In this document: positions 33,954 to 44,642 of the stretch, one piece after another
Layout: each line of letters begins with the position of its first letter
Position numbering within the stretch: the stretch's first letter is position 1
Assembly: GCA_027627225.1 (NCBI GenBank)
Contig: JAPFQT010000424.1
Coordinates: forward strand, 61,001-125,000
Length of the DNA: 64,000 nt
Source: Congeria kusceri
Lineage: Eukaryota; Mollusca; Bivalvia; Myida; Dreissenidae
Direction of reading: 5' to 3'
The notes under the pieces: model-generated
Told to the model about the DNA's origin: nothing
What the model saw: the letters and a program-made list of their open reading frames with translations, nothing else
Database searches by the model: none
Made by a program: the position numbers and the translations under genes

Positions 33954-34033
33954 CTGTAAGTTGATGGATATCTGAATAGTATGCACACCAGCAGCAGCAA
34001 TTTCAGTAGTTTACATGATATTACATTGTATTT

Positions 34034-34067
<34 letters not shown>
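34034..34067. repeat. (ATC)n microsatellite
   Basis: Eleven consecutive ATC triplets. Confidence 0.95.
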
Positions 34068-34069
<2 letters not shown>

Positions 34070-34084
34070 CAGTGCGCAATAGCA

Positions 34085-34840
34085 ATTATAGTTCATTACA
34101 GTTTCTAGAGAGCAGAAACCGCTATAATGGCCTATGTCAGATAATTCAAGGGCCATAACTCCACCATTCCTGGGTAATTTGGCTGGCTATCTAACTTTGC
34201 CAAGATATTACATATCATAAAAAGATTTTCATGCAGTTTGGCAAATATCGGATGAAAAGTGTAGGATTTAGAGACCAAAAACTGCTAAAACGACTAAAAA
34301 GGTTAATTTTAGATAATTCAAGAGCAATAACTCAACAATTTCTGGGTGGATTTGGCTGGTTATCAAACTTGGCCAAGATATTATTGTTACAAACATTTTC
34401 ATGAAGTTTGGTGAAGATCAGATGAGAACTGTTGGAGAGAGAGTGGAAACGGCTAAAAAGGACAATTTTAGATTTAATTCAAGGGCTATAACTGCACAAT
34501 TCCTTGGGTGATTCGGCTGATTATCAAACTTGACCTAGACATTATTATTACAAATATGTTCATTAAGTTTGGTTAAGATCAAATGGCAACTGTTAGACTT
34601 GGAGAACGAAAACGGCTGAAAAGGCCAATATCAGATAATTCAAGAGCCACAACTCATCATTCCTCAGGCGATTTGGCTGTTTATTGACTTGAACTAGATA
34701 TTATACCTACAAACATTTCTATGAATACTGGATGAAAACTGCTGGACCTAGAGAGTGGAAACGAAAGTGTTCTACCGACAGACTTACCGACCGACATAAG
34801 CAAACCAATATACCCTACCATCTTCGATGGGCCGCATAAC
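34085..34840 (+). repeat. Tandem-core dispersed repeat with hairpin end
   Basis: About four units with 'gaagatcagatgagaact', 'gaaacggctaaaaagg', 'aattcaagagccataact' and 'gatttggctggttatc', ending 'accgaccgacataagcaaac', 'caatataccctacc' and ATCTTCGATGG. It is the longest copy of the family also seen at 19440 and 24660. Confidence 0.65.
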
Positions 34841-35039
34841 CAGCAGTGTTTATCTTACCTTATGATACTGAAATGACTATTTGTTACAATTCAACATTAA
34901 ACTTAAGGAGTTTTATATTTACTAAAATGTTGCCTCCTACAAACATAGACAAAACAATGAACATATGTCTAACTGTAATGTTCAAAAAGGCAGATCTTGG
35001 ATGGAGAATGCCCGTAGGCCATTTTTTTCAGCAACATAC
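34841..35039. other. Unassigned short intergenic or intronic stretch
   Basis: No supported feature. Confidence 0.35.
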
Positions 35040-35078
35040 CTGCAAGCACATTCCTGACGTATTAGCTCCTTGCGAGTT
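35040..35078 (-). CDS. Candidate 39-base exon, minus strand
   Basis: Acceptor 'ccttggatttcag', then 39 bases, then donor GCAG|GTATGT. Two frames are open: TRKELIRQECAC with split end codons, or NSQGANTSGMCLQ in phase 0. In the first frame it joins the open frame of the exon at 33844-33953; in the second it follows the exon at 35391-35527. Confidence 0.3.
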
Positions 35079-35390
35079 CTGAAATCCAAGGAATAATGGT
35101 ACAATCAAGCTCTAACGTCTAGGAAACTCACAAAGGTACATCTGTGCCATGTACGATTATAAAGTAATACACATCAAGTGAAGGTGGTCAAACATATTTT
35201 TTAGTCTACACACTTCAAACTACAAAGGTTTTAATTACAATTTGAATTATCTGAGTTTTTTTTTAAATGTATTATTTCCAAGCAATGTCACTCCATGCAG
35301 AATCAAATGTCCTTGTCAAGTTCAATATAACCTTCTTGTTTATTTTTTGCCAGCTGCAACATTTTTGTTAATGTCATTTAGCTGATTTAC

Positions 35391-35527
35391 CTTCTGATAA
35401 CAAATTAGCATGTATATGTATTGAGCCCCCTCGGTTCTGAATGAGAGGCAAGTGGACGTGAAGTAAAGCTGTGTATTGCGCAAACATATAAAATAGTTGT
35501 CTATCAGTTGTACACGTTCTCGTAACT
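35391..35527 (-). CDS. Candidate exon, minus strand
   Basis: Acceptor AAAATCCTGCAG, 137 bases, donor CAGAAG|GTAAAT. After two bases of a split codon the frame reads LRERVQLIDNYFICLRNTQL then YFTSTCLSFRTEGAQYIYML and ICYQK, ending in phase 0. The split codon is completed by the single base left by the exon at 36573-36690, giving GAG. A second frame is also open, which lowers confidence. Family not recognised. Confidence 0.33.
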
Positions 35528-35599
35528 CTGCAGGATTTTGGGCGATTATCAGCTACCACTCAGCATTACTCCACTTAGATTCGCCAAGTAATTACTCGC

Positions 35600-36560
35600 A
35601 TCTAACATTCCGACTCTGTGACAGCAAGTAAAATATCTATTTCGCTAGAGCTGTACTGTACATCCTGAATTTCTGCCAAATTTACAGTTTCTTTAAAAAT
35701 TTTCCCAATTAAATGGAATTTCCCAATGTTCTGTACTGTCTCAAACTGCCCATGAAATAATTAATAACTTATGAGAGCCGAGATAAAAGAATAGAACAAT
35801 GGCATATAGTAACTCGAAATTTAAATATTGGTCAAATAATTACTAGCTCTGTAAGTTTCTACATGGAATAACTGCACATTAATTCCCTACCCAGGGATGG
35901 CACTGTATCTGTACCAGAACGCAGCAACTAGTTTCTTCATTGGTTTATTATCGCGAAAAGCTGTAACAAAATGAACAGATATTATATAACTTGACAATTA
36001 ATTTGACTAGACATGTAAATACGATAATCAGAATAGATAGCAAATGCGTTTAATCCCAGTTTCACATTAATAATAGACTTTTAACAGTCAATGTAATGTT
36101 AACAAGCAAAATATAGCCAAAAATCTTAATAAGTAAACAAAGAAGCCTAAAGGTGAACATTTCACCTCAAATGAATGTTAAAGTAATCAAAATGGGCATG
36201 TTTCTTAGAAGATGCACGTGTAGAGAACATATTGACACATGATAAAACCTAACGTATATGAACTGACATTAAGTATGAATCTATAGGGTTAAAACTGTAG
36301 TAAGTTTTCCATTATGAACAGTGGAAAAAGAGAATTGTACATAAATGACAATAATAACACTAAATTGTCTTACATTAAGGACCAACACGGCTTCAAAAGG
36401 CTTTCAATCAACAAATTTGTGCAGCAACAATGCAGCAAGCCAGAAAAAGTGGTTGCGGAATAACTTCTTTATAAAGAGCTTAAATTAACAACAACTCAAT
36501 AAGGTTACAAATCACTAATACTAAACGATTTAGCGGTGACATTCTCTCACAGTATCAGTC
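35600..36560. other. Unassigned, likely intron
   Basis: AT-rich; lies between the exon candidates at 35391-35527 and 36573-36690; no repeats recognised. Confidence 0.35.
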
Positions 36561-36572
36561 AACAATACATAC

Positions 36573-36690
36573 CTCTGGCTTTGTGCATGTTGCGTTCACC
36601 AATCGAGTAATGGCGACAAGAAACACTGCCGGAGCCTCTCTGTGCATAGTGAATGGGGAACCATGTACCTTCCATGGTGAAATACAACTG
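36573..36690 (-). CDS. Candidate exon, minus strand, well-formed
   Basis: Acceptor 'gctatatcttggtttcag', 118 bases, donor AGAG|GTATGT. The frame starts in phase 0 and reads QLYFTMEGTWFPIHYAQRG then SGSVSCRHYSIGERNMHKAR, leaving one base. Composition is clearly protein-like (Trp, Cys, Gly, charged residues), unlike its AT-rich surroundings. I could not place the family. This is one of the better exon calls between 26 and 38 kb. Confidence 0.45.
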
Positions 36691-37309
36691 CTGAAACCAA
36701 GATATAGCATAAATACACATTAAATTACATAAGTGAAGTTTTGTGAAATACATAAATTCTGTATATTTGATATGGAGAAATGATGGTAATTGCAAATGAG
36801 TATTCACCAGATGGTATATAAAACTAGTTTAGTGAATGGCATTTAAGGCAGTTCCAACAATCTTGCTGTTTGGCTAGCTCTTTCGCTTTTTAAAGTATCT
36901 GCCTCTCACGCTGTAGACCTGGATTCAATCCACCAAAGATGTTCTTGGTTTTATATCTGTGACCGTCTGGTTTTTGTGTTTTTAGTTAGCCATTTGTTTT
37001 TAATAATTAATTGAAAAAATAGACAGACAAAATTAACATAACATACTTTTATTTCAATCTTTATTCATTAGTTTCACAAAAACTGACCGAATCCCAGGTT
37101 AAATTACAAAGCAATCAAATGTCAAAATACGACCGTATTGTAACCGGCATCTTGAAATCATCGGTCTATTTTCGTGATAGAAGGTCGATATTTTGCCGAA
37201 CTATTTTATATGTTTCACTAAATTTTAAATAGATAGGAACTGCAAACTCATATTCAACAAATAGGGCGTTAAATATGTCTGAAAATGTTTAAACATCGTT
37301 TTTTTATGT

Positions 37310-37315
37310 TTTATT
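37310..37315 (-). terminator. Candidate polyadenylation signal, minus strand
   Basis: AATAAA about 15 bases downstream of the TGA of the minus-strand terminal-exon candidate. Confidence 0.35.
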
Positions 37316-37329
37316 TGACCTTAGTGTCG

Positions 37330-37473
37330 TCAAGCGAGGAAAATGTCCCTAATCAAATAATAGTCGGTCAGCTGACGATCAAGTGGCATCCTAAAGCAAG
37401 AATCAATGGCGCTTTCCAGGTCTTTCTCCAGGTACCGCTGTGCCTTAATTTCCAAATCCTTGTAGCCGCAACG
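37330..37473 (-). CDS. Candidate terminal exon, minus strand
   Basis: The minus strand reads RCGYKDLEIKAQRYLEKDL, then ESAIDSCFRMPLDRQL and TDYYLIRDIFLA, then TGA. The likely acceptor is GGGATTTTAAG just before. The frame is open a little farther upstream (FWDFK) to a TGA near 37490. The highly charged, helix-like composition is typical of real coding sequence. An AATAAA on the same strand lies 15 bases after the stop (37310-37315). The complementary plus strand is also open but hydrophobic and unsupported. Family not recognised. Confidence 0.42.
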   Translation of the reverse strand, partial: RCGYKDLEIKAQRYLEKDLESAIDSCFRMPLDRQLTDYYLIRDIFLA

Positions 37474-38092
37474 CTTAAAATCCCAAAATCAGTCTACTGC
37501 ATTAGAAATCATTTGTGACCCATTTTTTAGTTATAAATAGACTATGATTACCGCCATATTTTATGACATCATGGTGACTTCCTGTCTTGCATTACATTGT
37601 AAACAATAAACATGCCAAAAATAAGATAGCAACATAAATATGTTGGTCGAAGACACAAAGTGACAAATGGAGAGGAAATAAGCAAGATAATAAGTACAAA
37701 AGGAAGTCATTGTGTTAAAGAGGATAATAAGTGGACTTCTGGTGGTAAGATTTTGTCATCTCAAAAAAGTGCATCGATCGATAGTGTCTAAGCACGAGGA
37801 AATCATGGAACGTGTGGTCAATAAACAATACACGGCTTTGGCATTGAAGGTTAAGGTGTAGCGGAGGCTCGAACCTGGGAACCCTAGATTGTGAACCTAG
37901 TGCGTTATACGAAATGTCTTATCATCTTACAACTGCGTCATCATTATGTAACAATTTACAGTGAACCCACAATGAATCATCCTTCATTTAATCACGGTTA
38001 CGGTGTATTTTTATTTACATATTCTTTAGCTGTTAGCTAAATACGTAGAAAGGAAATTAAATGAGCTAAACAAGTACATGTATATAACACAT
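37474..38092. other. Unassigned, with one tRNA-like relic
   Basis: At about 37858-37920 the minus strand contains 'ctagggttcccaggttcgag', a B-box and T-arm relic. The rest is AT-rich. Confidence 0.35.
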
Positions 38093-38617
38093 TATGCACC
38101 TATCAATATTGTGCCCCGGGGGGCAAATCCAGGGGAATTCGGCTAATTGTATTTTTCGGGTTCAAATTCCCCACCCTAGAGCCAAGCAGGATGTCTTAAT
38201 TAAATCCCTTCAATGGGAGATGCTTCATTGGTGTATCAAATGGCCCGGGGCCAATATTACCATTGGTGTATCAAATGGCCCGGGGCCAATATTACCATTG
38301 GTGTCTCAAATGGCCCGGGGCCAATATTACCATTGGTGTCTCAAATGGCCCGGGGCCAATATTACCATTGGTGTCTCAAATGGCCCGGGGCCAATATTAA
38401 CATTGGTGTCTCAAATGGCCCGGGGCCAATATTACCACTGGTGTATCAAATGGCCCGGGGCCAATATTACCAGGATCTAAAATCTGAACAAAGTCTATTT
38501 CCCGGCACACGGAATAATTCGGCGTGTCAAATTCCTGCCTGTCAGGAATTGCTTTCAGTTTAAAGTACCGTATATGCCCGCCGCTTCCCCATGGGGGAAA
38601 ACATTGAAAGGTGCATA
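38093..38617 (+). mobile_element. GC-rich non-autonomous element, copy A
   Basis: The ends TATGCACCTATCAAT and, reverse-complemented, TATGCACCTTTCAAT are inverted repeats that continue into C-rich sequence. The body has 'ccaggggaattcggc', 'ctagagccaagcaggatgtc', 'gggagatgct', the 35-bp tandem at 38236-38471, 'cggcacacggaataattcgg' and 'ttcctgcctgtcaggaatt'. An inverted relative lies at 38833-39165. Confidence 0.55.
38236..38471 (+). repeat. 35-bp tandem repeat, seven units
   Basis: The unit TCAAATGGCCCGGGGCCAAT plus ATTACCATTGGTGTA is repeated seven times with only one or two base changes per unit. Each contains the near-palindrome TGGCCCGGGGCCA. Copy B of the host element (near 39005) has only one such unit, so the expansion is specific to this copy. 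Confidence 0.92.
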
Positions 38618-38832
38618 TATTCGAAAAAAAAAACACCATATAGTGTACATGCCTAAATATTTAACACGACAAAATGTATATATTGTGTGTTTTTGAATGA
38701 CATCAATAATAACGCAGAAGAGGAATTATAACAAGGAAGCTCAATCGTAAACACGAAATCAATCATTAAAGGTGACATATAAATCACAACACGACTGAGG
38801 TGAGATCAAGTACAACAGCGGAGTTCAGTCTT

Positions 38833-39165
38833 TATGCACCTATCAATGTTTTCCCCCGGGTGGGTGGGTGGGGGGGGGGGGTCGCCGGGCATATTGGGGA
38901 CTTTAGGCTGCAAGCGATTCCCGACAGGCAGGAATTTAACATGCCGAATAATTCTGGGTCCCGGGGAAATATACGTTGGTCGGAATTAAGATCCAGGTAA
39001 TATATGGCCCGGGCCATTTGATAGATATATAGCATCTCCCACTGAGGGATTTAGACAAATATGCTTGGCTCTAGAAGGGGGAATTAGACCCCCCCCCCCA
39101 AAAAAAAATAAAAAACAACAACATAAAAACAACAACATTTGTCAAATTCCCCTGGGTATGCCCGC
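38833..39165 (-). mobile_element. Inverted partial copy B of the GC-rich element
   Basis: It starts TATGCACCTATCAATG and then, read on the minus strand, carries the same ordered words as copy A: 'caggggaatt', 'ctagagccaagcat', 'gggagatgct', TCAAATGGCCCGGGCCA, 'attattcggcatgtt' and 'ttcctgcctgtcgggaat'. Copies A and B are thus in opposite orientation with a 215-bp spacer and could form a long cruciform. The far end is truncated. Confidence 0.55.
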
Positions 39166-39235
39166 CGCCCATACGCGTATCAACCATACCTCAACCATAC
39201 ACGTCATTGTTCATTAAAGCAGAGATCGATCAGAA

Positions 39236-39365
39236 GAGGTTGAGGTCAATCATATCAGCGAGATTTATCATAACAGGGGAGATAAATAATCACATGGGAG
39301 ATAAATCATAGCAGGGGTGATCAATCATAACAGGGGAGATCAATCATAACAGGGGAGATCATTAT
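39236..39365 (+). repeat. Degenerate 19-27-bp tandem repeat
   Basis: About six copies of 'gatcaatcataacagggga' with changes ('gataaatcatagcagggg', 'gagatttatcataacagg'). Confidence 0.75.
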
Positions 39366-40662
39366 GTATTTGCTGTTGCATGCATATATATGATTTTGTA
39401 ATCGTAATTATAAAGATATACTATTTAGCATAAAAAAGTTATTCATTGTTAATGTTTCTGTACTATTTTTAGAAATCGGCAATAAAAACTCCGACTAGTA
39501 TTTGTTTTAGGGATTGACTAGTTGCGCGCGCATACGGATGCTTTGACGGGGTTTACATTAGCGGTTCCAGGAAGGTGGTACGATCACATGGATCCAGTAA
39601 TTTGCAATTAAATTCGTCTAATAACTAGAATGTGTCTGATTTACACAAGCATTATACTTCTGCAACGTTAGACGTGGTGCATATTCTTCAAAGTACGAGC
39701 TGTGATGACTCGACAGGAAAGAAACGTTCTGCAATGCTGGAATCAACACAAGGTAAATAACTAATCTGTCACAGACATGTATGTATAGTATAAACAACTG
39801 ACTGGATTGTCTCCCTTTGTGTAGTGAGATTCGTGCATTGACCACATCGTACATTTTACAAAGAGTGATTAATCTTGATCAGGTTGATAATTATTAAATG
39901 TATGAGGTCATACTTTGTTGCAGCACACAACTCCCGAACTTTTCCACAATAGTAAGTTTTCTTTTCAGTTGTAGTAATAGTATTTGACATAAAATGAATG
40001 AATTCATCACTTAAATTGTTCATAAATAATCATTACTCCTATATATTTCTGAGGTCGGTATACACCGACCTCATATCGGTAAGTGCTACTTCATGTCGGA
40101 AGCTTTTCTAGCTGCAATTTCTTTTTTTATCACTCATTGTTCATTTAACAATGATTCAACATTATGTATAAACATTAATTTACCAATTGCATGCCAAATA
40201 GTCAACATAAAAAAACAAATTTAGTGCTACTTTTTAAAAGGGGCTAAATTCGCTGGAACGTCTCATCACTGAGTGACCATTTATGTGGTGGAAAATCAAA
40301 ATGTCAAATTTTCAAAAATATTGCTCAGATATCAAAATAAAATCACCTGGTCGTAGATGCAACATATAATGTGTAGAATTCACGTCATTTCATAAAAAAT
40401 GTAGCTTGAAAATGATCTTAAATTCAAGTTTAAGATATGTTTACATCAACGGTGTTTTCTCTACAGCCATGATAAAAATAGCTCAGGTGTATTTAACTAT
40501 CTAATCAGAACGGAGATGCTTCTCAGCACAGTTATTAAGGATGTTACAAGACGTACTATTAGCAGGACTTAGAAATAACGTGACAGACCGGTGCTATTAA
40601 TTAAAAAAAAGGATGAATTAATACACATAACGAGTGTTTATTGAAAATTAAAACGAATGATA
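39366..40662. other. Unassigned AT-rich DNA
   Basis: A short dyad GAGGTCGGTATACACCGACCTC occurs at about 40050. No gene is seen. Confidence 0.4.
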
Positions 40663-40667
40663 TGATA

Positions 40668-41860
40668 CAGGGATCATCCTAGCCCAAAATTTTAGGGAGA
40701 AGTGACCTCCTTTTGCCGAATTCAGGGAGAAGTTTATCGATAACTGACTCTGGCGCGTAAAGCAGCTATTTAGCCAATCAATCAATTGAATTATGTATAA
40801 TTAATTAATTACAAAGACTACAACCTGTAGTAATGAGAGATAGACACAAAATAGCTTAATAAGTTTTATTGGCATTAGAAACAGTATTTAAAAAAACAAG
40901 CACTCATGTTTATGTTTATGACAATTGATACTTGCACTTCATAAGGCAGTTACTGGTTTCCTTTAAAATAATGTCATGATATAAAGAGTAAATGTTACAA
41001 TGTAAATTATTAAGGCCCTTGATATTTCTCCTAATAACGCTACATTTTATACATCGCTCAGGTAGACAAGTACCGGTTTGTACACCACTTGGTTGTCAGC
41101 AAGCTGCACGTGGAAATCGTGCAACATAATTTTCCCGCCCTTAGTCGGCATCAGAACAAAGAAACCACTAGAGAATGAAATAACGTTGTAATGGTGTCGC
41201 GTGTTGTTCAATGCTTTTGTTTGGATGACGTCATTTACTACAAAATGGAAATTATCTGTGACTTTTCGCACGCGGTGTTTGTTACGATTGTGTTAATTAC
41301 GGAAATGGAAAATAATTGAATAGTGTATCTTTTTGTTTTAATTTTAAATTAATTGTCAGTTCTATGGTCAAACATCGCAATTAAGCGAACAGCAAATATT
41401 CTTAGCCTGAATATAAGTTCTTTTACAGTACGTAAAACGGTAATAATAACTCTGAATGACTGTAAATTCTAGTGTAAACCGGTTGATCATATCGCCCAGT
41501 GTGCATTCGCTTTCTTGGACAGCCTTTGCTAATAACAGATTTACTTTTAAAGCAAGTAAGCAAAGTCGGGAACCGCAATAGGAATAACCTTAGCCGATTG
41601 GTTGATTGATTAACACAATGCCAGGTCAGTTATGTTTAACAACCTTTCCCACGCTGTCATCAGATCGATTATGGATAACTGAAGCACCGTTATCTCCACA
41701 ATAAGATAAACCATGACAGTAGTGGGCATAAGATTAGAGGAATAAGCATTAGTATTGAAAATTTTCGGCGATTTTGATTTCGCTTTGATCAGATCACAGG
41801 GCGAAGACAGACACCATAGGGCGACGATTTCGCCCATGTCGCCCTCTAGGATAATCCCTG
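40668..41860. mobile_element. Non-autonomous hAT-like element
   Basis: The ends CAGGGATCATCCTAG and, reverse-complemented, CAGGGATTATCCTAG match at 14 of 15 positions. TGATA flanks both sides (40663-40667, 41861-41865). CAGGG-type termini are common in hAT elements, although those usually make 8-bp duplications, so the superfamily is provisional. Near both ends are 'gggagaag' or 'gggcgaaatcg' words. No transposase is visible. Confidence 0.55.
41047..41271 (-). CDS. Possible coding fragment inside the hAT-like element
   Basis: On the minus strand an open stretch reads VTDNFHFVVNDVIQTKALNN, then YNVISFSSGFFVLMPTKGGK and KPVLVYLSDV before a stop. Composition looks protein-like. It could be a captured exon end, or chance; no acceptor was found. 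Confidence 0.2.
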   Translation of the reverse strand: MRKVTDNFHFVVNDVIQTKALNNTRHHYNVISFSSGFFVLMPTKGGKIMLHDFHVQLADNQVVYKPVLVYLSDV

Positions 41861-41865
41861 TGATA

Positions 41866-42468
41866 AAAACTTGATAACATGCAATAAAAATGACGGGAAT
41901 ATTGGCGAGAATATCCAACAGAACGTATCTCATAAAGTAGGTCCACCGGTACGTTTCATTTATTTCTTAACTACATGAACAGCTAAATATGAATCATGAA
42001 TATCAATATACTACTCAAATTCAAATTAATCTGTTTATTACGGCCACATAAAAAGGAACACACAGAAACAATACTGTGTGTGTGACGGAGAAATAATTGC
42101 AATAATAAGACCGCTCAGCGTGGTACTGTAAATCTTGACAAATAATTCTCAATTCTAACTGAAATAGACAGAGACGTATATAGATCTTACATGAAAAATT
42201 AAACACTATAGTTTTTCATAGCAAAATTCATTATACAAAGAACATGAATATTTATCAGATTGCATGAATAAACAACAACAAAGTAGCAACGTTAAGGACA
42301 ACATAAAATAACAATGTGTGCGCTGCATACTGTACACACATCATGATGAAAAATAAAAACATATTGTATGAACATTATAATAAGCTGTCATGTGGTGGAG
42401 GGGTGGTTAAGGGACATCATCATTGCATTAAGCGAACAACAGAATATATATCTGCAGGATCAAAATGT
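41866..42468. other. Unassigned, possible 3' untranslated region of the 42.5-kb minus-strand exon
   Basis: AT-rich without recognisable repeats. Confidence 0.3.
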
Positions 42469-42833
42469 TCAGCCGAGGGCAGTGGCAATGAACAGTATAT
42501 TTTCAGTCTTAGCTTTTCGTTGCCTGTAGGAGTCGAGCCGTTTAGAAAGATTCGACAGCTTTGCTTTAAACTTAGAAGCGTCAATGTTCATGTTGTTCCT
42601 TATATTCGGAAAAGATTGGTAGAATCGTCCATTGGAATGTCTTGTCAGATGCTCCGGTTTCAACAAGGCCGTCATCGCAAACAAATCACTGTTTCGTTTA
42701 TGTTCTTTTCTGGATGAAGTTTCAGCTGGAATCTCGGTTAATTCGCCATACACTTCATCCAGTACCTTGCCCACTCCACCCGTGAGCTTACCGACGATCT
42801 GTTCTACGGTGCGCTCTGTAAAGCGCAGACTGT
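42469..42833 (-). CDS. Candidate terminal exon, minus strand, 120 residues
   Basis: A strong acceptor CCTATTTTTTCACAG is followed by 365 bases open in one frame (after two split-codon bases) to a TGA. It reads SLRFTERTVEQIVGKLTGGV, GKVLDEVYGELTEIPAETSS, then RKEHKRNSDLFAMTALLKPE, later SNGRFYQSFPNIRNNM and ASKFKAKLSNLSKRLDSYRQ. It is basic, with probable helices, and lacks membrane segments. It is the longest convincing coding segment outside the transposon. The overlapping plus-strand open stretch has no support. No upstream exon was identified; a phase-1 donor would be needed. Family not recognised. Confidence 0.5.
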
Positions 42834-42897
42834 CTGTGAAAAAATAGGAAAATGAAATTTAGTTAAAGAATCTATTATCATCGTAGTTGCAATGTCA

Positions 42898-43016
42898 GCA
42901 TAATAATAACAATAATAATAATGATCATAATAATAATGATGATAATGATGATGATAATAACAATAATAATAATAATGATAATAATAATAATAATGAAAAT
43001 AAATAATAATAATAAT
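42898..43016. repeat. (AAT/GAT)n microsatellite
   Basis: About 120 bases of 'aataataat' mixed with 'gatgataat' triplets. The apparent isoleucine-rich open frames here are low-complexity artefacts. Confidence 0.9.
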
Positions 43017-44636
43017 ACCTTTAAATTCCTTATTAAGTTACTCATTGACCAGGTCGGCTTCCACATTCTTTCCCCTTCCGCCGGAAAGGTTGACAGTCCG
43101 ATTCCATATCAAGTCTTGTAATATTGAACTTGTAATCCACTGGGGTTGCCCAAGTAGTCCTCTCGCCTACTGGCAAGAGACTGGTTGAGCAGGTAGATCT
43201 GGACAACTGGCGTTAGCGGTCATGTACTGCTACCCGCGCTCATTGATTAAACGAGTAACGGACGAATCCATTTTGCGCATTGCGAATGGTGAAACGTTTG
43301 TAAGGCTGTCCGTCTTGGATCACCTTCTTACGGCAGGTATGGACCGAAACGACCTATCCAGGAATCGTCCGTGTTCCAACTCAGAATGCATCATCTGTGA
43401 GTGCCAATTATGCATGTGCTGTAGCGTATGCTAGACCAGCTGCCAATGTCCTGGCAAAATGCCGTACGTTGATCGTTCTCTTTTGTAATACGGGTTTATT
43501 GTGTCAGGCCGTCTTCAAACGCTGACGTATTACTGAACATTTTAAGCAAACCATTATCATTCTCAGTTGATTTAGCAATGCGTTGCTGTGTATAGGAGAC
43601 TCCATTTAGTAACTATGTATACGAAATTGCTTTTTGTTCATATTCGTCTTAAGTACCAGATATACACAATACCAGTAATGAGTATATATGAACCCCCTAG
43701 GTACTGCACTTGTTTCTACAAACCAGTAGAATTCGTATCACTTCATGGTTATAGTAATGGTTGAGTGTATTGTTCTATGTATACTTCTTTGTTTGAGAAC
43801 ATATCAATATTTTTCAGGTGAACGTCGGTCCATTGAAGAATACAATATTCTTAATAAAACACAGTCAACAAATTATTTTATTGGTTGGTTGTTTATATAT
43901 ACAAATAATGAACACACAAAAAACAGTTCGTCACAAAATCCCTTACTGAATTGGTAAGAGGACATTTCATTAATGCGACTTCTCTTTGTTGAACGCCACC
44001 TGCCATTTCCCGCAGTACGTGATTCTGCAAAAATATAGCGGAGGCGACTTATCGATCGATCAGTACACAGCGAGGTAAAGCGTGTGTTGTGTTATTTGTG
44101 GTAGTGTGTTGATTTAAATCGCAAATGCAATGAAAATGGATGTATTACAACATAAATTTATAATGGACATTAATGTGGAATAGTGTCTTTCCACAGGTAT
44201 GTAAATTTTATTGCAAAATTTTAATGATGAGTATATTTTTGCCGAGTTCAAAAGTAGTGACGAAAATCCTGTCGCTACTCTATAGACATAAAGGGAGAAA
44301 TTTCCACCACAGTTTTGGTCCTTCGGCGGTTGGGCCCTCCAGCCCAATATTGCCCATATAAAAAGTAGCTCAATATTGGCTGGCACAGGGCCTAACTTGT
44401 TGTGCTAGGATAACCAACTATTTTTTAGGAAAGGATTTCTTTGAAAAAGTGTAATCCATCAAACAGAACATTCATTCACAAGTTCAAAACAGTTTATTTT
44501 TTCAGAATAGATCAAAAGGTGTAATTTTCATGATATTTCTTTTAAATGACCCTGAAGAAGACAAAATGGGCATTGAACAAAACATGTCCAAAAACTTGCA
44601 AGAACTGGTGGTCTTTAATGAATTTTGTAAGTTCCT
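43017..44636. other. Unassigned sequence
   Basis: A GC-richer part (43060-43450) has a 70-codon plus-strand open stretch ending in a Cys-rich tail (ECIICECQLCMCCSVC). It lacks splice or homology support and is not called. The remainder is AT-rich. Confidence 0.35.
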
Positions 44637-44642
44637 GCAATA

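Noticed and set aside
33836..34156. 106-residue minus-strand open frame with Asp and Met runs
   Set aside because: As a single open frame it runs through an intron and an ATC microsatellite. Only the spliced segment 33844-33953 was kept as a candidate.
38094..38563. Open frames over the 35-bp tandem (GPGPILPLV-type repeats)
   Set aside because: Repeat-driven frames; the unit length is not a multiple of three, so the peptide merely cycles through frames.
41610..41933. 107-residue hydrophobic minus-strand open frame
   Set aside because: It crosses the end of the hAT-like element into unrelated flank, so it cannot be one natural protein without other evidence.
42898..43121. Isoleucine-rich hydrophobic peptides on both strands
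   Set aside because: They translate an AAT/GAT microsatellite.
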